A program made the position numbers and the translations under genes. This document shows positions 25,659-33,505 of a DNA stretch of 37,241 bases, piece by piece (the stretch's first letter is position 1; each line of letters starts with the position of its first letter). The stretch comes from Litorimonas sp964610115 (GTDB lineage Bacteria > Pseudomonadota > Alphaproteobacteria > Caulobacterales > Maricaulaceae): the NCBI GenBank assembly GCA_964610115.1, contig CAZSUW010000019.1, positions 1-37,241 on the forward strand. Direction: 5' to 3'. The notes under the pieces are model-generated. The model was not told the origin of the DNA, searched no databases, and was given only the letters and a program-made list of their open reading frames with translations.

Positions 25659-27184
25659 GGCGTGACCGCTCCTACTGTCTGGAGGATATTCGTTGTGTTG
25701 GACGCAAGTGCGCCGTTTGCGACGGTTGCCGTTTCACCATCGCCCCCGCCCAGCGCGACATGTAAACGCACGCGATTGGCAAGCCGTTCCGCACGCGCAT
25801 TAATCAACTGCCCTTCGGCATTCAGCCGACGCGATTGTGCGTCTAGCAATTGCAAAATCGTGGCGAGGCCTTCTGTATAGCGCAGCTCTAGCCGTTCTTC
25901 CGCACGGCGGGCTTCGACCAAAGATGTGTTCAGCGCCGCTTCGCGTTCGGCCAATTGCCGTTCGGCGGCAAGCGCATTTTCAATTTCATTAAAGGCGGTG
26001 AGCGCGGCGCCGGCATAGTTTTCCAGAAGGCGCGACAAGATCGCTTCCTGACGATCAATATCGGCATCCAAACGTCCGCCTTGAAAAAGCGGCAGTGTGA
26101 GGCTGGATCCCAAAGTCGCGACAAGCGATTCCGGGCTCAGCAAGTCCGTAAAGTTCGTGACATTATCCGTGAAACGACCCGTCAGGGAAAAACCGGGCAG
26201 CAGCGCCTTACGCGCCAGATCGACCTGAATACCTTGGGCATGTAAGCGCGTTTCTTGCGCGATCAGGTCCGGACGACGCGCCAAAACCCCTTCTGGATCC
26301 CCGGCCCCCGTCAGGGGCGGCAGGTCTGGCAGACTAAGGCGTGCTTCCAGTGTATCTGACGGATAATTGCGCAAAAGCACTTCTAACTGCCGCGCGACAT
26401 TGCCCCGCTGCTGTTCCCGAGAGGCCTGTAAGGCTTGGCTATTGGCCACAGCACTGCGCGCAAGACGCACATCAGATGACCCCGAAAGACCGGATTCGAA
26501 CCGGCGCTCTGTCAGGCGCTGGCTGCGCTGCTGCGTTTGTACATCCCGCTCTGAGAGTTCGACAAGTTGCTGCGCTTCGATCAGGTCGAAATAAGCCAGC
26601 ACGACTTGCCCGACGACGGATAAGCGCGCGGCCGCCAAATCGGCTTCGCTTGCCGCGACATCTAATTCTGCCGCGTCTACATTATCGCTGATCCGACCCC
26701 AGAAATCCGGCTCCCAAGACGAAGCCAGTCCCAAAGAGAAGTTCGTTTGGCCCAAAGGCTGGTTCGAACTGACCGGCACGCCATTGACGAAGAACGTCCC
26801 GTTTTCAAAACGCTGCTGGCGGGATATCCCGCCACTCGCGCTTAGGGAGGGCACGCGAAAAGACCGCGCCGTATCCACACCGGCCAGCGACGTATCAACG
26901 GCATAAAGCGCAGCGCGGATATTTGTGTTCTGCTCAACCGCTTGAGCGACAAGCGCATTCAGCGTGGGATCGTCGAAACTTTCCACCCAATCCGTTCGGG
27001 GCAAGGCATCCGGCACATAGGCCTCTAACGCTTCTGTGGCGGCAAAGTCTTCGGCCGCTGGGACCGCTTCTGCGGGCGTTACGACTTCGGGCGCGGCGGG
27101 CTTATACAGGCTGGCACACCCGCTAAGCGCCGTTATCGCCGCTAATGACACGAAACTTCGCCAATATGATGGGCTCTTACGCAT
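25655..27184 (-). CDS. RND efflux outer-membrane factor (TolC/OprM-like lipoprotein)
   Basis: The 509-residue product begins with a lipoprotein signal ending in LSGC (Cys23), followed by two repeats of the outer-membrane efflux protein family. Visible hallmarks are DWVESFDDPTLNALVAQAVEQNTNIRAA, WEPDFWGRISDNVDAAELDVAASEADLAAARLSVVGQVVLAYFDLI and a late ALTAFNEIENALAAE. These form the trimeric channel and helical tunnel. It is the first gene of the operon, unlike the common adaptor-pump-channel order. Confidence 0.92.
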   Translation of the reverse strand: MRKSPSYWRSFVSLAAITALSGCASLYKPAAPEVVTPAEAVPAAEDFAATEALEAYVPDALPRTDWVESFDDPTLNALVAQAVEQNTNIRAALYAVDTSLAGVDTARSFRVPSLSASGGISRQQRFENGTFFVNGVPVSSNQPLGQTNFSLGLASSWEPDFWGRISDNVDAAELDVAASEADLAAARLSVVGQVVLAYFDLIEAQQLVELSERDVQTQQRSQRLTERRFESGLSGSSDVRLARSAVANSQALQASREQQRGNVARQLEVLLRNYPSDTLEARLSLPDLPPLTGAGDPEGVLARRPDLIAQETRLHAQGIQVDLARKALLPGFSLTGRFTDNVTNFTDLLSPESLVATLGSSLTLPLFQGGRLDADIDRQEAILSRLLENYAGAALTAFNEIENALAAERQLAEREAALNTSLVEARRAEERLELRYTEGLATILQLLDAQSRRLNAEGQLINARAERLANRVRLHVALGGGDGETATVANGALASNTTNILQTVGAVTP

Positions 27185-27244
27185 AATATACCTGTCGTCT
27201 CCTACCCACAGCCCTACGCCTGTAAAATTAGAGCGTCAATGAAA

Positions 27245-27273
27245 ATTATCGAAAAACGATAAGAATTGGACAA
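27245..27273 (-). promoter_or_regulatory. RND operon promoter with embedded palindromic operator
   Basis: On the minus strand TTGTCC (27273-27268), a 17-bp spacer and GATAAT (27250-27245) form a good sigma-70 promoter. The spacer and -10 hold TTATCGTTTTTCGATAA (27262-27246), an inverted repeat of TTATCG with a 5-bp centre. A repressor bound here would block RNA polymerase; TetR-type regulators often control RND operons this way. No regulator gene adjoins. Confidence 0.65.
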
Positions 27274-27313
27274 GCGCCTTATTTTGTTGCGCGCATATAT
27301 AGAAAGGCTGGAT

Positions 27314-27342
27314 TTGTCTACGACAGTTATCGTTTTGTAATC
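27314..27342 (+). promoter_or_regulatory. Candidate phoR promoter with a TTATCGTTTT half-site
   Basis: TTGTCT (27314-27319), 17 bp and GTAATC (27337-27342) may be a weak promoter facing phoR. TTATCGTTTT at 27327-27336 lies between them and matches the half-site of the RND operator on the other strand. Confidence 0.35.
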
Positions 27343-27422
27343 CTCAGCCATAAGCCTAGCCGTTGTAAATCGCCAAGCAGCCCCACCTTGGCAGCGTGTC
27401 CTAACTGCTTTACGCACGACCC

Positions 27423-28883
27423 ATGACAAAGCCCGTCATCCGTGACGCCTTGCCGCGCCAAAGCCAGCCAGCCACGGCATTCGGCTGGGCGCAGCCGACA
27501 AGTCGGGATCGCATGCGCCTACGCCAAAGCGATTACGTGGTCTTATCAGTCTTTGCGTTTATCTGCCTGTGCGGTCTTTTGATTCTCGGTGATATTCCAC
27601 CGCCCTTCGGCCTCGTAACGCTGGCCTGTTTTGTCGGCCTCAGCGCACTATATCGACGTTTTGTCGTCGCACGCGAAAATCAGCATGTTTCGACCCCGTC
27701 GGATGCGGCCAACGCGCGAACCGGATCCCTTTCTGCGGCCGCGATTAGTGACGCGCTACCCCAAGCCATGATTGTGCTAGACCATGAAGGCCGGGTCACC
27801 CACGCGAATGAACAAGCTCGCGCTTTGATTGATATTAAAGACATTGGCCGGCCATTCGGCGTTTATCTACGTGACCCCGGGGTCATGGACCGCCTGTCGC
27901 GGGCCTTGGCAGGCTATGCCCCGGACCCGCTCTTGGTACACAGCGAAGTTCCCACAGAGCGCTATATATCCTGCCTTTTTTCAGCCGCTACAAAGCTCGA
28001 TGACGGAACGGGCCGCAGCGTCGTTCTTGTTGTTCTGAACGATGTGACGGAGCTTATACGGGGCAATCAACGGCGCGCTGATTTTCTGGCTAATGCGAGC
28101 CATGAGCTTAAAACGCCCATGGCCTCCATGTTGGGATATATAGAGACATTGCGGGGTCACGCCAAAGACGATCCCGAGGCGCAGGCCCGCTTCCTGGGTA
28201 TTATGCAGCAACAGGCCGAACGGATGCAGCGCCTGATCAATGACTTGCTGTCCCTGCGCCGGATTGAACAGGCCGAACATATTGCGCCGACTGAAACAGC
28301 TGATCTTGATCTGTCTATTCGGGCCGCCATCGAAAGTGTTGCCCCGCTCGCCGAAGCCCGCAGCGTAACACTAAAGTATAAGCGCAATAAACGCTCCATC
28401 GTGCCCGGGCATCAGGACGAAACCATTCAGCTTTGTCTCAACCTGATCGAAAACGCGACCAAGATCAGCCATGCTGGAGACACGGTTTGGATCAATTTGC
28501 GCCGGTTTGAGCAATGGACGCTGGACGTGCCTTTCGCCAATAGCCGCCTGCCCGCGGAAGCGCTGCAGCGAACGATCAATGCGGCCTCCACAGCGCCGCT
28601 GCCGCTTTATACGATCACGATTTCAGATCAGGGTCCGGGTTTTTCGCGCGAACACCTGCCCCGCATTGGCGAGCGGTTTTACCGTGTTGCGGGTGATCTC
28701 TCATCCCAGGAAAAAGGGACGGGCCTTGGCTTGGCCATCGTCAAGCATATCGCCCGCCGTCATCGCGCGGGACTTTATGTCCGAAGCCTGGATGGGCATG
28801 GTACGGAATGGTGCATCATTTACCCCGAACGTGAGGTCGATGATGCGCGCGGCGTCCCGATCGATAGCTTGCCGACCGAATAG
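27423..28883 (+). CDS. phoR: Phosphate-regulon sensor histidine kinase PhoR
   Basis: This 486-residue membrane kinase phosphorylates PhoB when phosphate is scarce. Two close membrane helices lie at about 36-55 and 61-78. A PAS domain follows (about 105-212), then a DHp helix with H227 in ANASHELKTPMASM. The ATPase has N-box LIENATKIS, G1 DQGPGF and G2 GTGLGLAIVKHIARRH, plus the ERFYRV F-box of PhoR-type kinases. A stretch of about 35 residues between the N-box and G1 is longer than usual. phoU and phoB follow, but the pstSCAB genes often found between them in alphaproteobacteria are absent. The start has a weak ribosome binding site. Confidence 0.9.
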   Translation: MTKPVIRDALPRQSQPATAFGWAQPTSRDRMRLRQSDYVVLSVFAFICLCGLLILGDIPPPFGLVTLACFVGLSALYRRFVVARENQHVSTPSDAANARTGSLSAAAISDALPQAMIVLDHEGRVTHANEQARALIDIKDIGRPFGVYLRDPGVMDRLSRALAGYAPDPLLVHSEVPTERYISCLFSAATKLDDGTGRSVVLVVLNDVTELIRGNQRRADFLANASHELKTPMASMLGYIETLRGHAKDDPEAQARFLGIMQQQAERMQRLINDLLSLRRIEQAEHIAPTETADLDLSIRAAIESVAPLAEARSVTLKYKRNKRSIVPGHQDETIQLCLNLIENATKISHAGDTVWINLRRFEQWTLDVPFANSRLPAEALQRTINAASTAPLPLYTITISDQGPGFSREHLPRIGERFYRVAGDLSSQEKGTGLGLAIVKHIARRHRAGLYVRSLDGHGTEWCIIYPEREVDDARGVPIDSLPTE

Positions 28884-28958
28884 CGCGATGGGCGTTTGTT
28901 AGACAACACACGGTTTGGACACGGGAGTTTTATCCGTTTGATTGCATTTTTCGTCACG

Positions 28959-28994
28959 CCGTCATTTTACTGTCATAGAATTGTTGCACATAAT
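28959..28994 (+). promoter_or_regulatory. Pho box and promoter for phoU-phoB
   Basis: CCGTCATTTTACTGTCAT (28959-28976) is two 7-bp repeats separated by 4 bp, at the 11-bp period of the E. coli consensus CTGTCAT-N4-CTGTCAT, with one mismatch. CATAAT (28989-28994) lies 12 bp downstream as the -10, the standard spacing for PhoB-activated promoters that lack a good -35. It should give PhoB-dependent expression of phoU-phoB. Confidence 0.8.
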
Positions 28995-29080
28995 GGAAAT
29001 AAGCGCGGCGATTCGAAACGCGCTAAAATTATTCTTAAAAGCCCGTGCGGGTCGATAGAAAAGCCCTCGCCACAATCATA

Positions 29081-29788
29081 ATGGACAGTACCGTGCCACA
29101 GCACATCGTTACCGGATATGATACAGATTTAAACCGACTGACCACGTCATTATCTGATTTAGGCAGTTTAGTAGAAGGCATGGTCACGGACGCCGTCGAT
29201 AGCCTCAATGCGCGCGACGAACAGCTAGCCGCCAATGTTGTCGCCCGGGATCGCCACGCTAATAAAATCCAATCCCAGATTGATGACGATGCCATGCGTA
29301 TTCTGGCGCTGCGCAATCCGATGGCCACAGATCTTCGTCGCACAGTCGGCGCCATGCGCGTGGCGTCTGATTTGGAACGGATTGGCGATCTATCTGAAGG
29401 GATAGCCAAACGCGCGCGCGACCTTATTGCGCATCCTGAACTGAAGGCGTCAGACGGCATTGTACGGATGGGCCGACAGGTCAAAACACAACTTTCAAAG
29501 GCGCTAGACGCTTTCCTGCGCGAAGATTCAGCCACGGCGATGCAAATCTGGATCGCGGACCGGGATATTGACGCCCTTTATAATTCGCTTCTGCGTGAAC
29601 TTTTGACCCATATGATGGCCGATACAAAAGCGATCAATCCGGCCACCGCCCTGTTATTTGCCGCGAAAAACCTGGAACGCATTGGCGACCATACCAGCAA
29701 TATCTGTGAAGTCATCTACTTCACACAAAATGGCCGCCAATTGATCGAAGACGACACCATTAAGGCCTTGATCCGCAGCCATGGCTAG
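29081..29788 (+). CDS. phoU: Phosphate-signalling protein PhoU
   Basis: The product has 235 residues from the ATG at 29081; a GTG at 29045 would add 12 residues atypical of PhoU. PhoU links the Pst transporter to PhoR and lowers PhoB activation when phosphate is ample. It is two three-helix bundles, each with the metal-binding signature: DLRRTVGAMRVASDLERIGDL in the first half and NPATALLFAAKNLERIGDHTSNI in the second. It lies behind the Pho box and 41 bp before phoB. Confidence 0.93.
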   Translation: MDSTVPQHIVTGYDTDLNRLTTSLSDLGSLVEGMVTDAVDSLNARDEQLAANVVARDRHANKIQSQIDDDAMRILALRNPMATDLRRTVGAMRVASDLERIGDLSEGIAKRARDLIAHPELKASDGIVRMGRQVKTQLSKALDAFLREDSATAMQIWIADRDIDALYNSLLRELLTHMMADTKAINPATALLFAAKNLERIGDHTSNICEVIYFTQNGRQLIEDDTIKALIRSHG

Positions 29789-29829
29789 CGCGCCTATATG
29801 CAACGAATAGAGATAGAGGGAGAGCCAGT

Positions 29830-30522
29830 ATGAAACCGCATGTTCTGATCGTCGAAGATGAAGACGCCCTCGCCACCTTGCTAGAGTATAACTTCGGCAA
29901 GGAAGGCTTTGAGACGTCTCTGGCAATGGACGGCGAGGAAGCCCTCTTAATGGCGGCGGAACGCACACCGGATCTCATAATTCTGGACTGGATGCTGCCG
30001 AAACTCTCTGGCGTGGAAGTCTGTCGCCGTCTGCGCCGCCGCAAGGAAACGTCCAAAACGCCTGTCATTATGCTGACCGCCCGCGGCGACGAAACCGACC
30101 GGATTACCGGCCTCGATTTCGGCGCTGATGATTATATGGTCAAACCGTTTTCAATGCCGGAGCTCTTTGCCCGGACCCGCGCCCTGATGCGCCGGGCGAA
30201 ACCCAGTCTTTTGGAAGACATAATTCGCGTCGGCGATATTGAAGTGGATAGTCAGGCCCACCGCGTGAAGCGTGATGACAAAACCTTGCACCTCGGCCCG
30301 ACAGAGTTTCGCCTACTCGATCACTTTGTACGCTATCCAGGGCGCGTGTTTTCGCGCGAGCAACTACTCGACGCGGTCTGGGGGCGCGATGTCTATGTCG
30401 AAGCCCGCACCGTTGATGTGCATATTGGCCGCTTGCGCAAAGCCTTAAAAATGCCTGGACGCTCTGACCCCATCCGCACGGTCCGCAGCGCCGGCTATGC
30501 CTTTGAGGCGGTAGAGGCGTAG
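29830..30522 (+). CDS. phoB: Phosphate-regulon response regulator PhoB
   Basis: The 230-residue OmpR-family regulator has a receiver with acidic E9-D10, phospho-acceptor D53 (LDWMLP), T83 and K105 (MVKPFS). A C-terminal winged helix (about 128-228) carries the recognition region VYVEARTVDVHIGRLRKAL. It is activated by PhoR and binds Pho boxes; one lies upstream of phoU. Its ribosome binding site is purine-rich (AGAGGGAGAG). A bidirectional terminator follows. Confidence 0.95.
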   Translation: MKPHVLIVEDEDALATLLEYNFGKEGFETSLAMDGEEALLMAAERTPDLIILDWMLPKLSGVEVCRRLRRRKETSKTPVIMLTARGDETDRITGLDFGADDYMVKPFSMPELFARTRALMRRAKPSLLEDIIRVGDIEVDSQAHRVKRDDKTLHLGPTEFRLLDHFVRYPGRVFSREQLLDAVWGRDVYVEARTVDVHIGRLRKALKMPGRSDPIRTVRSAGYAFEAVEA

Positions 30523-30540
30523 CTGACCCTTTAAAGATTT

Positions 30541-30606
30541 CGCAACACGCTAAGTTGCGTTGCTTTGAATAAAAAAAAACCGCCGGACACACCGGCGGCT
30601 CTTTCT
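30541..30606. terminator. Bidirectional terminator between phoB and the FliJ-like gene
   Basis: CCGCCGG (30580-30586), loop ACACA and CCGGCGG (30592-30598) form a perfect 7-bp GC stem. The nine A on the left give a strong T-run for the leftward gene; CTCTTTCT on the right is a weaker tract for phoB. A second stem, CGCAAC-ACGCTAA-GTTGCG, lies at 30541-30559. Confidence 0.85.
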
Positions 30607-30627
30607 ATACCATTTAGCGCAATCGTT

Positions 30628-31002
30628 TCACCCTGCGCGGCGGCGCTCCATCCGCTCAGCCTCTTGAGCCATGCGGCGCGCTTTGACACGTTCATAACTA
30701 TCCAGCGCGTCTAGCGCGACACGAAGGTCAGACGATAAGTCTGAAGTCTGGTCGACTATATCACCAAGCGAACGGCGCAGATTTTCTTTGCGCGCAATAA
30801 CGCTCTGAGCGTAGCTGCCATAAGCGACATAGCCCTCACGTTGCTCGTTCGCATCCACATTATCTTCTGGCACGCTATCGGTCAGCTTGCGGATTTGACG
30901 CTCCAGATCTTCGCGGGTCGCTTCTAAAACAGCGATACGCTTTTGTAGGTCAGCGACGCGAAAGCGGGTTCGTTGAACATGTTTCTCTGACATTTGTGCC
31001 AT
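30628..31002 (-). CDS. FliJ-like coiled-coil protein
   Basis: I choose the ATG at 31002 because GGAGAG lies 7-8 bp upstream; a GTG at 31017 is in frame but would overlap that site. The product is about 124 residues, almost entirely helical and charged, with heptad-like LQKRIAVLEATREDLERQIRKL (early) and SDLRVALDALDSYERVKARRMAQEAERMERRRAG at the end. This resembles FliJ, the export-apparatus coiled coil that works with FliI ATPase. Divergence from ctrA, a flagellar and cell-cycle regulator, fits. Sequence similarity among coiled coils is weak evidence, and no fli genes are nearby, so the assignment is tentative. Confidence 0.6.
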   Translation of the reverse strand: MAQMSEKHVQRTRFRVADLQKRIAVLEATREDLERQIRKLTDSVPEDNVDANEQREGYVAYGSYAQSVIARKENLRRSLGDIVDQTSDLSSDLRVALDALDSYERVKARRMAQEAERMERRRAG

Positions 31003-31193
31003 TATTTTTCTCTCCACTCACCTGCCCTGCTTGTTGCAGAGCGCCCCTTTTTGCGGGTTTGTTGGCACAGCCTATAGCAGCACACACTTTCAGGTCGGTG
31101 AAGAGACAGGGTTAAACACTGATAACCAAAACCATCGCTTGTGGAGGGATAGAAGATGCCCCAATCTGCGCTTGCGGGGCTCGTCTCTCAAGC

Positions 31194-31198
31194 GATTC
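31194..31198. promoter_or_regulatory. GANTC (CcrM) site in the ctrA promoter region
   Basis: GATTC lies about 130 bp before the ctrA ATG. In Caulobacter crescentus a GANTC in the ctrA P1 promoter lets CcrM methylation time transcription. A second GANTC (GAATC) lies at 31303-31307 in the leader. Confidence 0.5.
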
Positions 31199-31229
31199 GA
31201 ATAATTGGGGTGACAGAGTGTTAAGTTTG

Positions 31230-31244
31230 TTAACCTCCGGTTTA
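31230..31244 (+). promoter_or_regulatory. Candidate CtrA box upstream of ctrA
   Basis: TTAA-CCTCCGG-TTTA (31230-31244) matches the CtrA consensus TTAA-N7-TTAA except at one base. A further TTAA lies at 31221-31224. This supports autoregulation of ctrA as in Caulobacter. Confidence 0.55.
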
Positions 31245-31263
31245 CGGAGTTCCCTTAGCGGAA

Positions 31264-31322
31264 AGAGGACATTAACCATGACAGCGCAGGCTGTGGTTAA
31301 ACGAATCGCCTGGGAGGGTTGA
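31264..31322 (+). CDS. Possible 14-codon leader peptide upstream of ctrA (uORF)
   Basis: ATG at 31278 opens a frame coding MTAQAVVKRIAWEG and stopping at the TGA at 31320-31322, 2 nt before the ctrA ATG. AGAGGA at 31264-31269 is a good ribosome binding site 8 nt ahead. The ctrA ribosome binding site GGGAGGG (31312-31318) lies inside the uORF. TTAACC (31272-31277) and ACAGC (31281-31285) can pair with GCTGT (31290-31294) and GGTTAA (31295-31300), leaving the uORF ATG as the 3-nt bulge. This arrangement could couple ctrA translation to the uORF. The frame may be chance. Confidence 0.45.
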
Positions 31323-31324
31323 AA

Positions 31325-32020
31325 ATGCGGGTTCTTCTTATCGAAGACGATATGGCCACAGCACAGGGCATCGAATTGATGCTCAAGACAGAGGGCTTTA
31401 ACGTCTATACTACGGATTTAGGCGAAGAGGGGGTCGATCTCGGCAAGCTGTACGATTACGATATCATTCTTCTTGATCTGAACCTGCCGGATATGCCGGG
31501 TTTCGAAGTCTTGAAGACGCTCCGCATGGCGAAAGTGCAAACGCCGATCTTCATCCTGTCCGGGACGTCCGACATAGAGACGAAAGTCCGCGGTTTGGGC
31601 ACAGGCGCTGACGATTATATGACTAAGCCTTTCCACAAAGACGAGCTTGTGGCCCGCATCCACGCCGTCGTTCGCCGTAGCAAAGGTCACAGCCAGTCCA
31701 TCATCACAACGGGCGAGATTAAAGTGAACCTTGATGCCAAGACTGTCGAAGTTGGCGATCACCGCGTTCACCTGACCGGCAAAGAATATCAGATGTTAGA
31801 GCTGCTCTCCTTGCGCAAAGGCACGACACTGACCAAGGAAATGTTCCTGAACCACCTTTATGGCGGCATGGACGAGCCGGAATTGAAAATCATCGACGTG
31901 TTTATCTGTAAGCTGCGCAAGAAACTCGCCGCCGCAACACAGGGCGAACACCATATCGAAACCGTTTGGGGCCGGGGCTATGTGCTTCGTGATCCCGCTA
32001 AGGAAAAAATGTCCGCTTAA
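31325..32020 (+). CDS. ctrA: Cell-cycle response regulator CtrA
   Basis: The 231-residue protein begins MRVLLIEDD, the normal CtrA start; a TTG two codons earlier is unlikely. The receiver has phospho-acceptor D51 (ILLDLNLPDMPGF). The OmpR-type DNA-binding domain runs from about 125, with HLTGKEYQMLELLSLRKGTTLTKEMFLNHLYGGMDEPELKIIDVFICKLRKKL, which is nearly invariant in alphaproteobacterial CtrA. CtrA controls division, DNA replication and flagellar genes after CckA-ChpT phosphorelay. The protein ends in Ser-Ala; in Caulobacter the last residues are a ClpXP degradation signal, so turnover may be similar. A strong terminator follows. Confidence 0.97.
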   Translation: MRVLLIEDDMATAQGIELMLKTEGFNVYTTDLGEEGVDLGKLYDYDIILLDLNLPDMPGFEVLKTLRMAKVQTPIFILSGTSDIETKVRGLGTGADDYMTKPFHKDELVARIHAVVRRSKGHSQSIITTGEIKVNLDAKTVEVGDHRVHLTGKEYQMLELLSLRKGTTLTKEMFLNHLYGGMDEPELKIIDVFICKLRKKLAAATQGEHHIETVWGRGYVLRDPAKEKMSA

Positions 32021-32045
32021 ACCAAGCGCAACATCCTTCCCAAAG

Positions 32046-32073
32046 AGCCCTGCCGATCCGGCGGGGCTTTTTT
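32046..32073 (+). terminator. Intrinsic terminator after ctrA
   Basis: AGCCCTGCCG (32046-32055), loop ATC and CGGCGGGGCT (32059-32068) make a 10-bp stem with one G-U, followed by TTTTTT. Confidence 0.9.
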
Positions 32074-32117
32074 ATTGGCCTTGCAACGTCCGCAAGGCCG
32101 CGGGCGCGCTATCCGTC

Positions 32118-32222
32118 GTGATCGATTTCATCGCGGTTAGCCTGCCGTGGTTATTGTTCGTCATTCTACCGATCACCTTCGGTTTGCGTTGGCTCTGGCG
32201 GAAACGTAAAAAGACGTGCTGA
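32118..32222 (+). CDS. Possible 34-residue single-pass membrane peptide
   Basis: A GTG at 32118 opens a frame of 34 codons ending 36 bp before the DUF418 gene. The product has one hydrophobic stretch (about 4-25, with LPWLLFVILPITFGL) and a basic end RWLWRKRKKTC, the pattern of small membrane proteins. No clear ribosome binding site is visible. It could be a real small gene or a chance frame. Confidence 0.35.
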   Translation: MIDFIAVSLPWLLFVILPITFGLRWLWRKRKKTC

Positions 32223-32257
32223 GATTAGGATATAATTTCACACGGGGGGCGCAAAGC

Positions 32258-33451
32258 ATGACTTATCTTGAACAAAACGCGACGACAGGTCGGCATATCT
32301 TTCCGGACCTTGTGCGGGCTTTTGCCTTAATGGGGATTGTGCTGGTCAATGTGGCCTATTTCGCCTGGCCCGGGCCGGACACTTATTACTACGCGGATAC
32401 GATGACATCGCTGGATCAGGGCGCGATCTTCGCTGTCGACTCATTATTCTTGATGAAATCCTATACCTTGTTTTCTGCCATGTTTGGGGCGGGGCTTGCC
32501 TATCAAATGATGTCAGCCGAAAGACGCGGTGTAGCGTTTGGGCCACAATATTTCCGCCGCATGCTGGGCCTATTCATTCTGGGCTTGCTGCATGTTTGGA
32601 TCGCATTTGTCGGCGACATTCTGCTGACCTACGCTGTGATTGGCTGTCTTTTGTTCCTGTTCCGCAATATCTCTGTGAAAGCATTGCGGCGTTGGGGATA
32701 TACATTTCTAATCCTGCAATTCGCGATCATCGGCTTAATGGCGGTCGGCATAGGCGCGTTAGAGGCGTTCGACCCCCAAGGCAGCGCCGAGGTCATGGCG
32801 GAAATGCAGGCCGAGATGGACGGCTATTTCGACCTCTATTCTAACGGCTCATTTCTGGAGGCTGCAAATGGGCGAATGCAGGAATTCGGAGCCTACGCCC
32901 ACTTCATCATCGCATTTCAGGGCTTAGGCGTCATCGCTTTCTTCCTGTTCGGCTTAGCGGGCGTAAAATCCGGAGTGCTCGAAAACCCGGACGCCCCCCT
33001 TTGGAAAAAGTCGCGACGGATTTTTCTGCCGATCGGCGTGATCATTAGCGCGATCGGCGCGTGGTGCTTTCTCACCAGCGACGCCTATTTGTCAGGGCGG
33101 GGGTTGCTGGGCCTGTTAATTATCTTCGCGGGCTCGCCCTTTTCAACGCTCGGCTATCTAGGCCTGATCGCCAAATGGTCCGCTGGCCCCATGACCGCGT
33201 TCAAAGAATTCTTGGCAAGGGCGGGTACATCCACACTCAGCGCTTACCTGCTCCAATCGGTGATTTTGTCGCTGATCTTCTGCGGATATGGGCTTGGTCT
33301 CTACGGCCAAGTTGGCGCCGCTGGATGTGTTGCAATCGCCTTTGTGGTCGGTGTTTTCACACTCAGCTTTTCCAGCCTTTGGCGGACAAAATATGCCCGC
33401 GGCCCGATGGAAACGCTGCTCCGCGCTTGGACCTATCTCGGCGCGCGCTAA
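32258..33451 (+). CDS. DUF418 (YeiB-like) integral membrane protein
   Basis: I take the ATG at 32258, behind GGGGGG; a GTG at 32216 would add 14 residues. The 397-residue protein has about ten membrane helices. It starts with FPDLVRAFALMGIVLVNVAYF and has YTLFSAMFGAGLAYQM early, both typical of YeiB/DUF418. The second half carries LARAGTSTLSAYLLQSVI and a final FSSLWRTKYARGPMETLLRAWTY, the DUF418 hallmark. Relatives resemble acyltransferase-3 membrane proteins; function is unknown. Confidence 0.88.
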   Translation: MTYLEQNATTGRHIFPDLVRAFALMGIVLVNVAYFAWPGPDTYYYADTMTSLDQGAIFAVDSLFLMKSYTLFSAMFGAGLAYQMMSAERRGVAFGPQYFRRMLGLFILGLLHVWIAFVGDILLTYAVIGCLLFLFRNISVKALRRWGYTFLILQFAIIGLMAVGIGALEAFDPQGSAEVMAEMQAEMDGYFDLYSNGSFLEAANGRMQEFGAYAHFIIAFQGLGVIAFFLFGLAGVKSGVLENPDAPLWKKSRRIFLPIGVIISAIGAWCFLTSDAYLSGRGLLGLLIIFAGSPFSTLGYLGLIAKWSAGPMTAFKEFLARAGTSTLSAYLLQSVILSLIFCGYGLGLYGQVGAAGCVAIAFVVGVFTLSFSSLWRTKYARGPMETLLRAWTYLGAR

Positions 33452-33505
33452 TCGGGCGCGCCTAAACCCTTCCCTTTCGCGGCGCATTATGCCAACAGAA
33501 CAAAT

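Noticed and set aside
31112..31126. TTAA-N7-TAAC as a CtrA box for the FliJ-like gene
   Set aside because: The second half differs from TTAA at two positions, too weak to claim.
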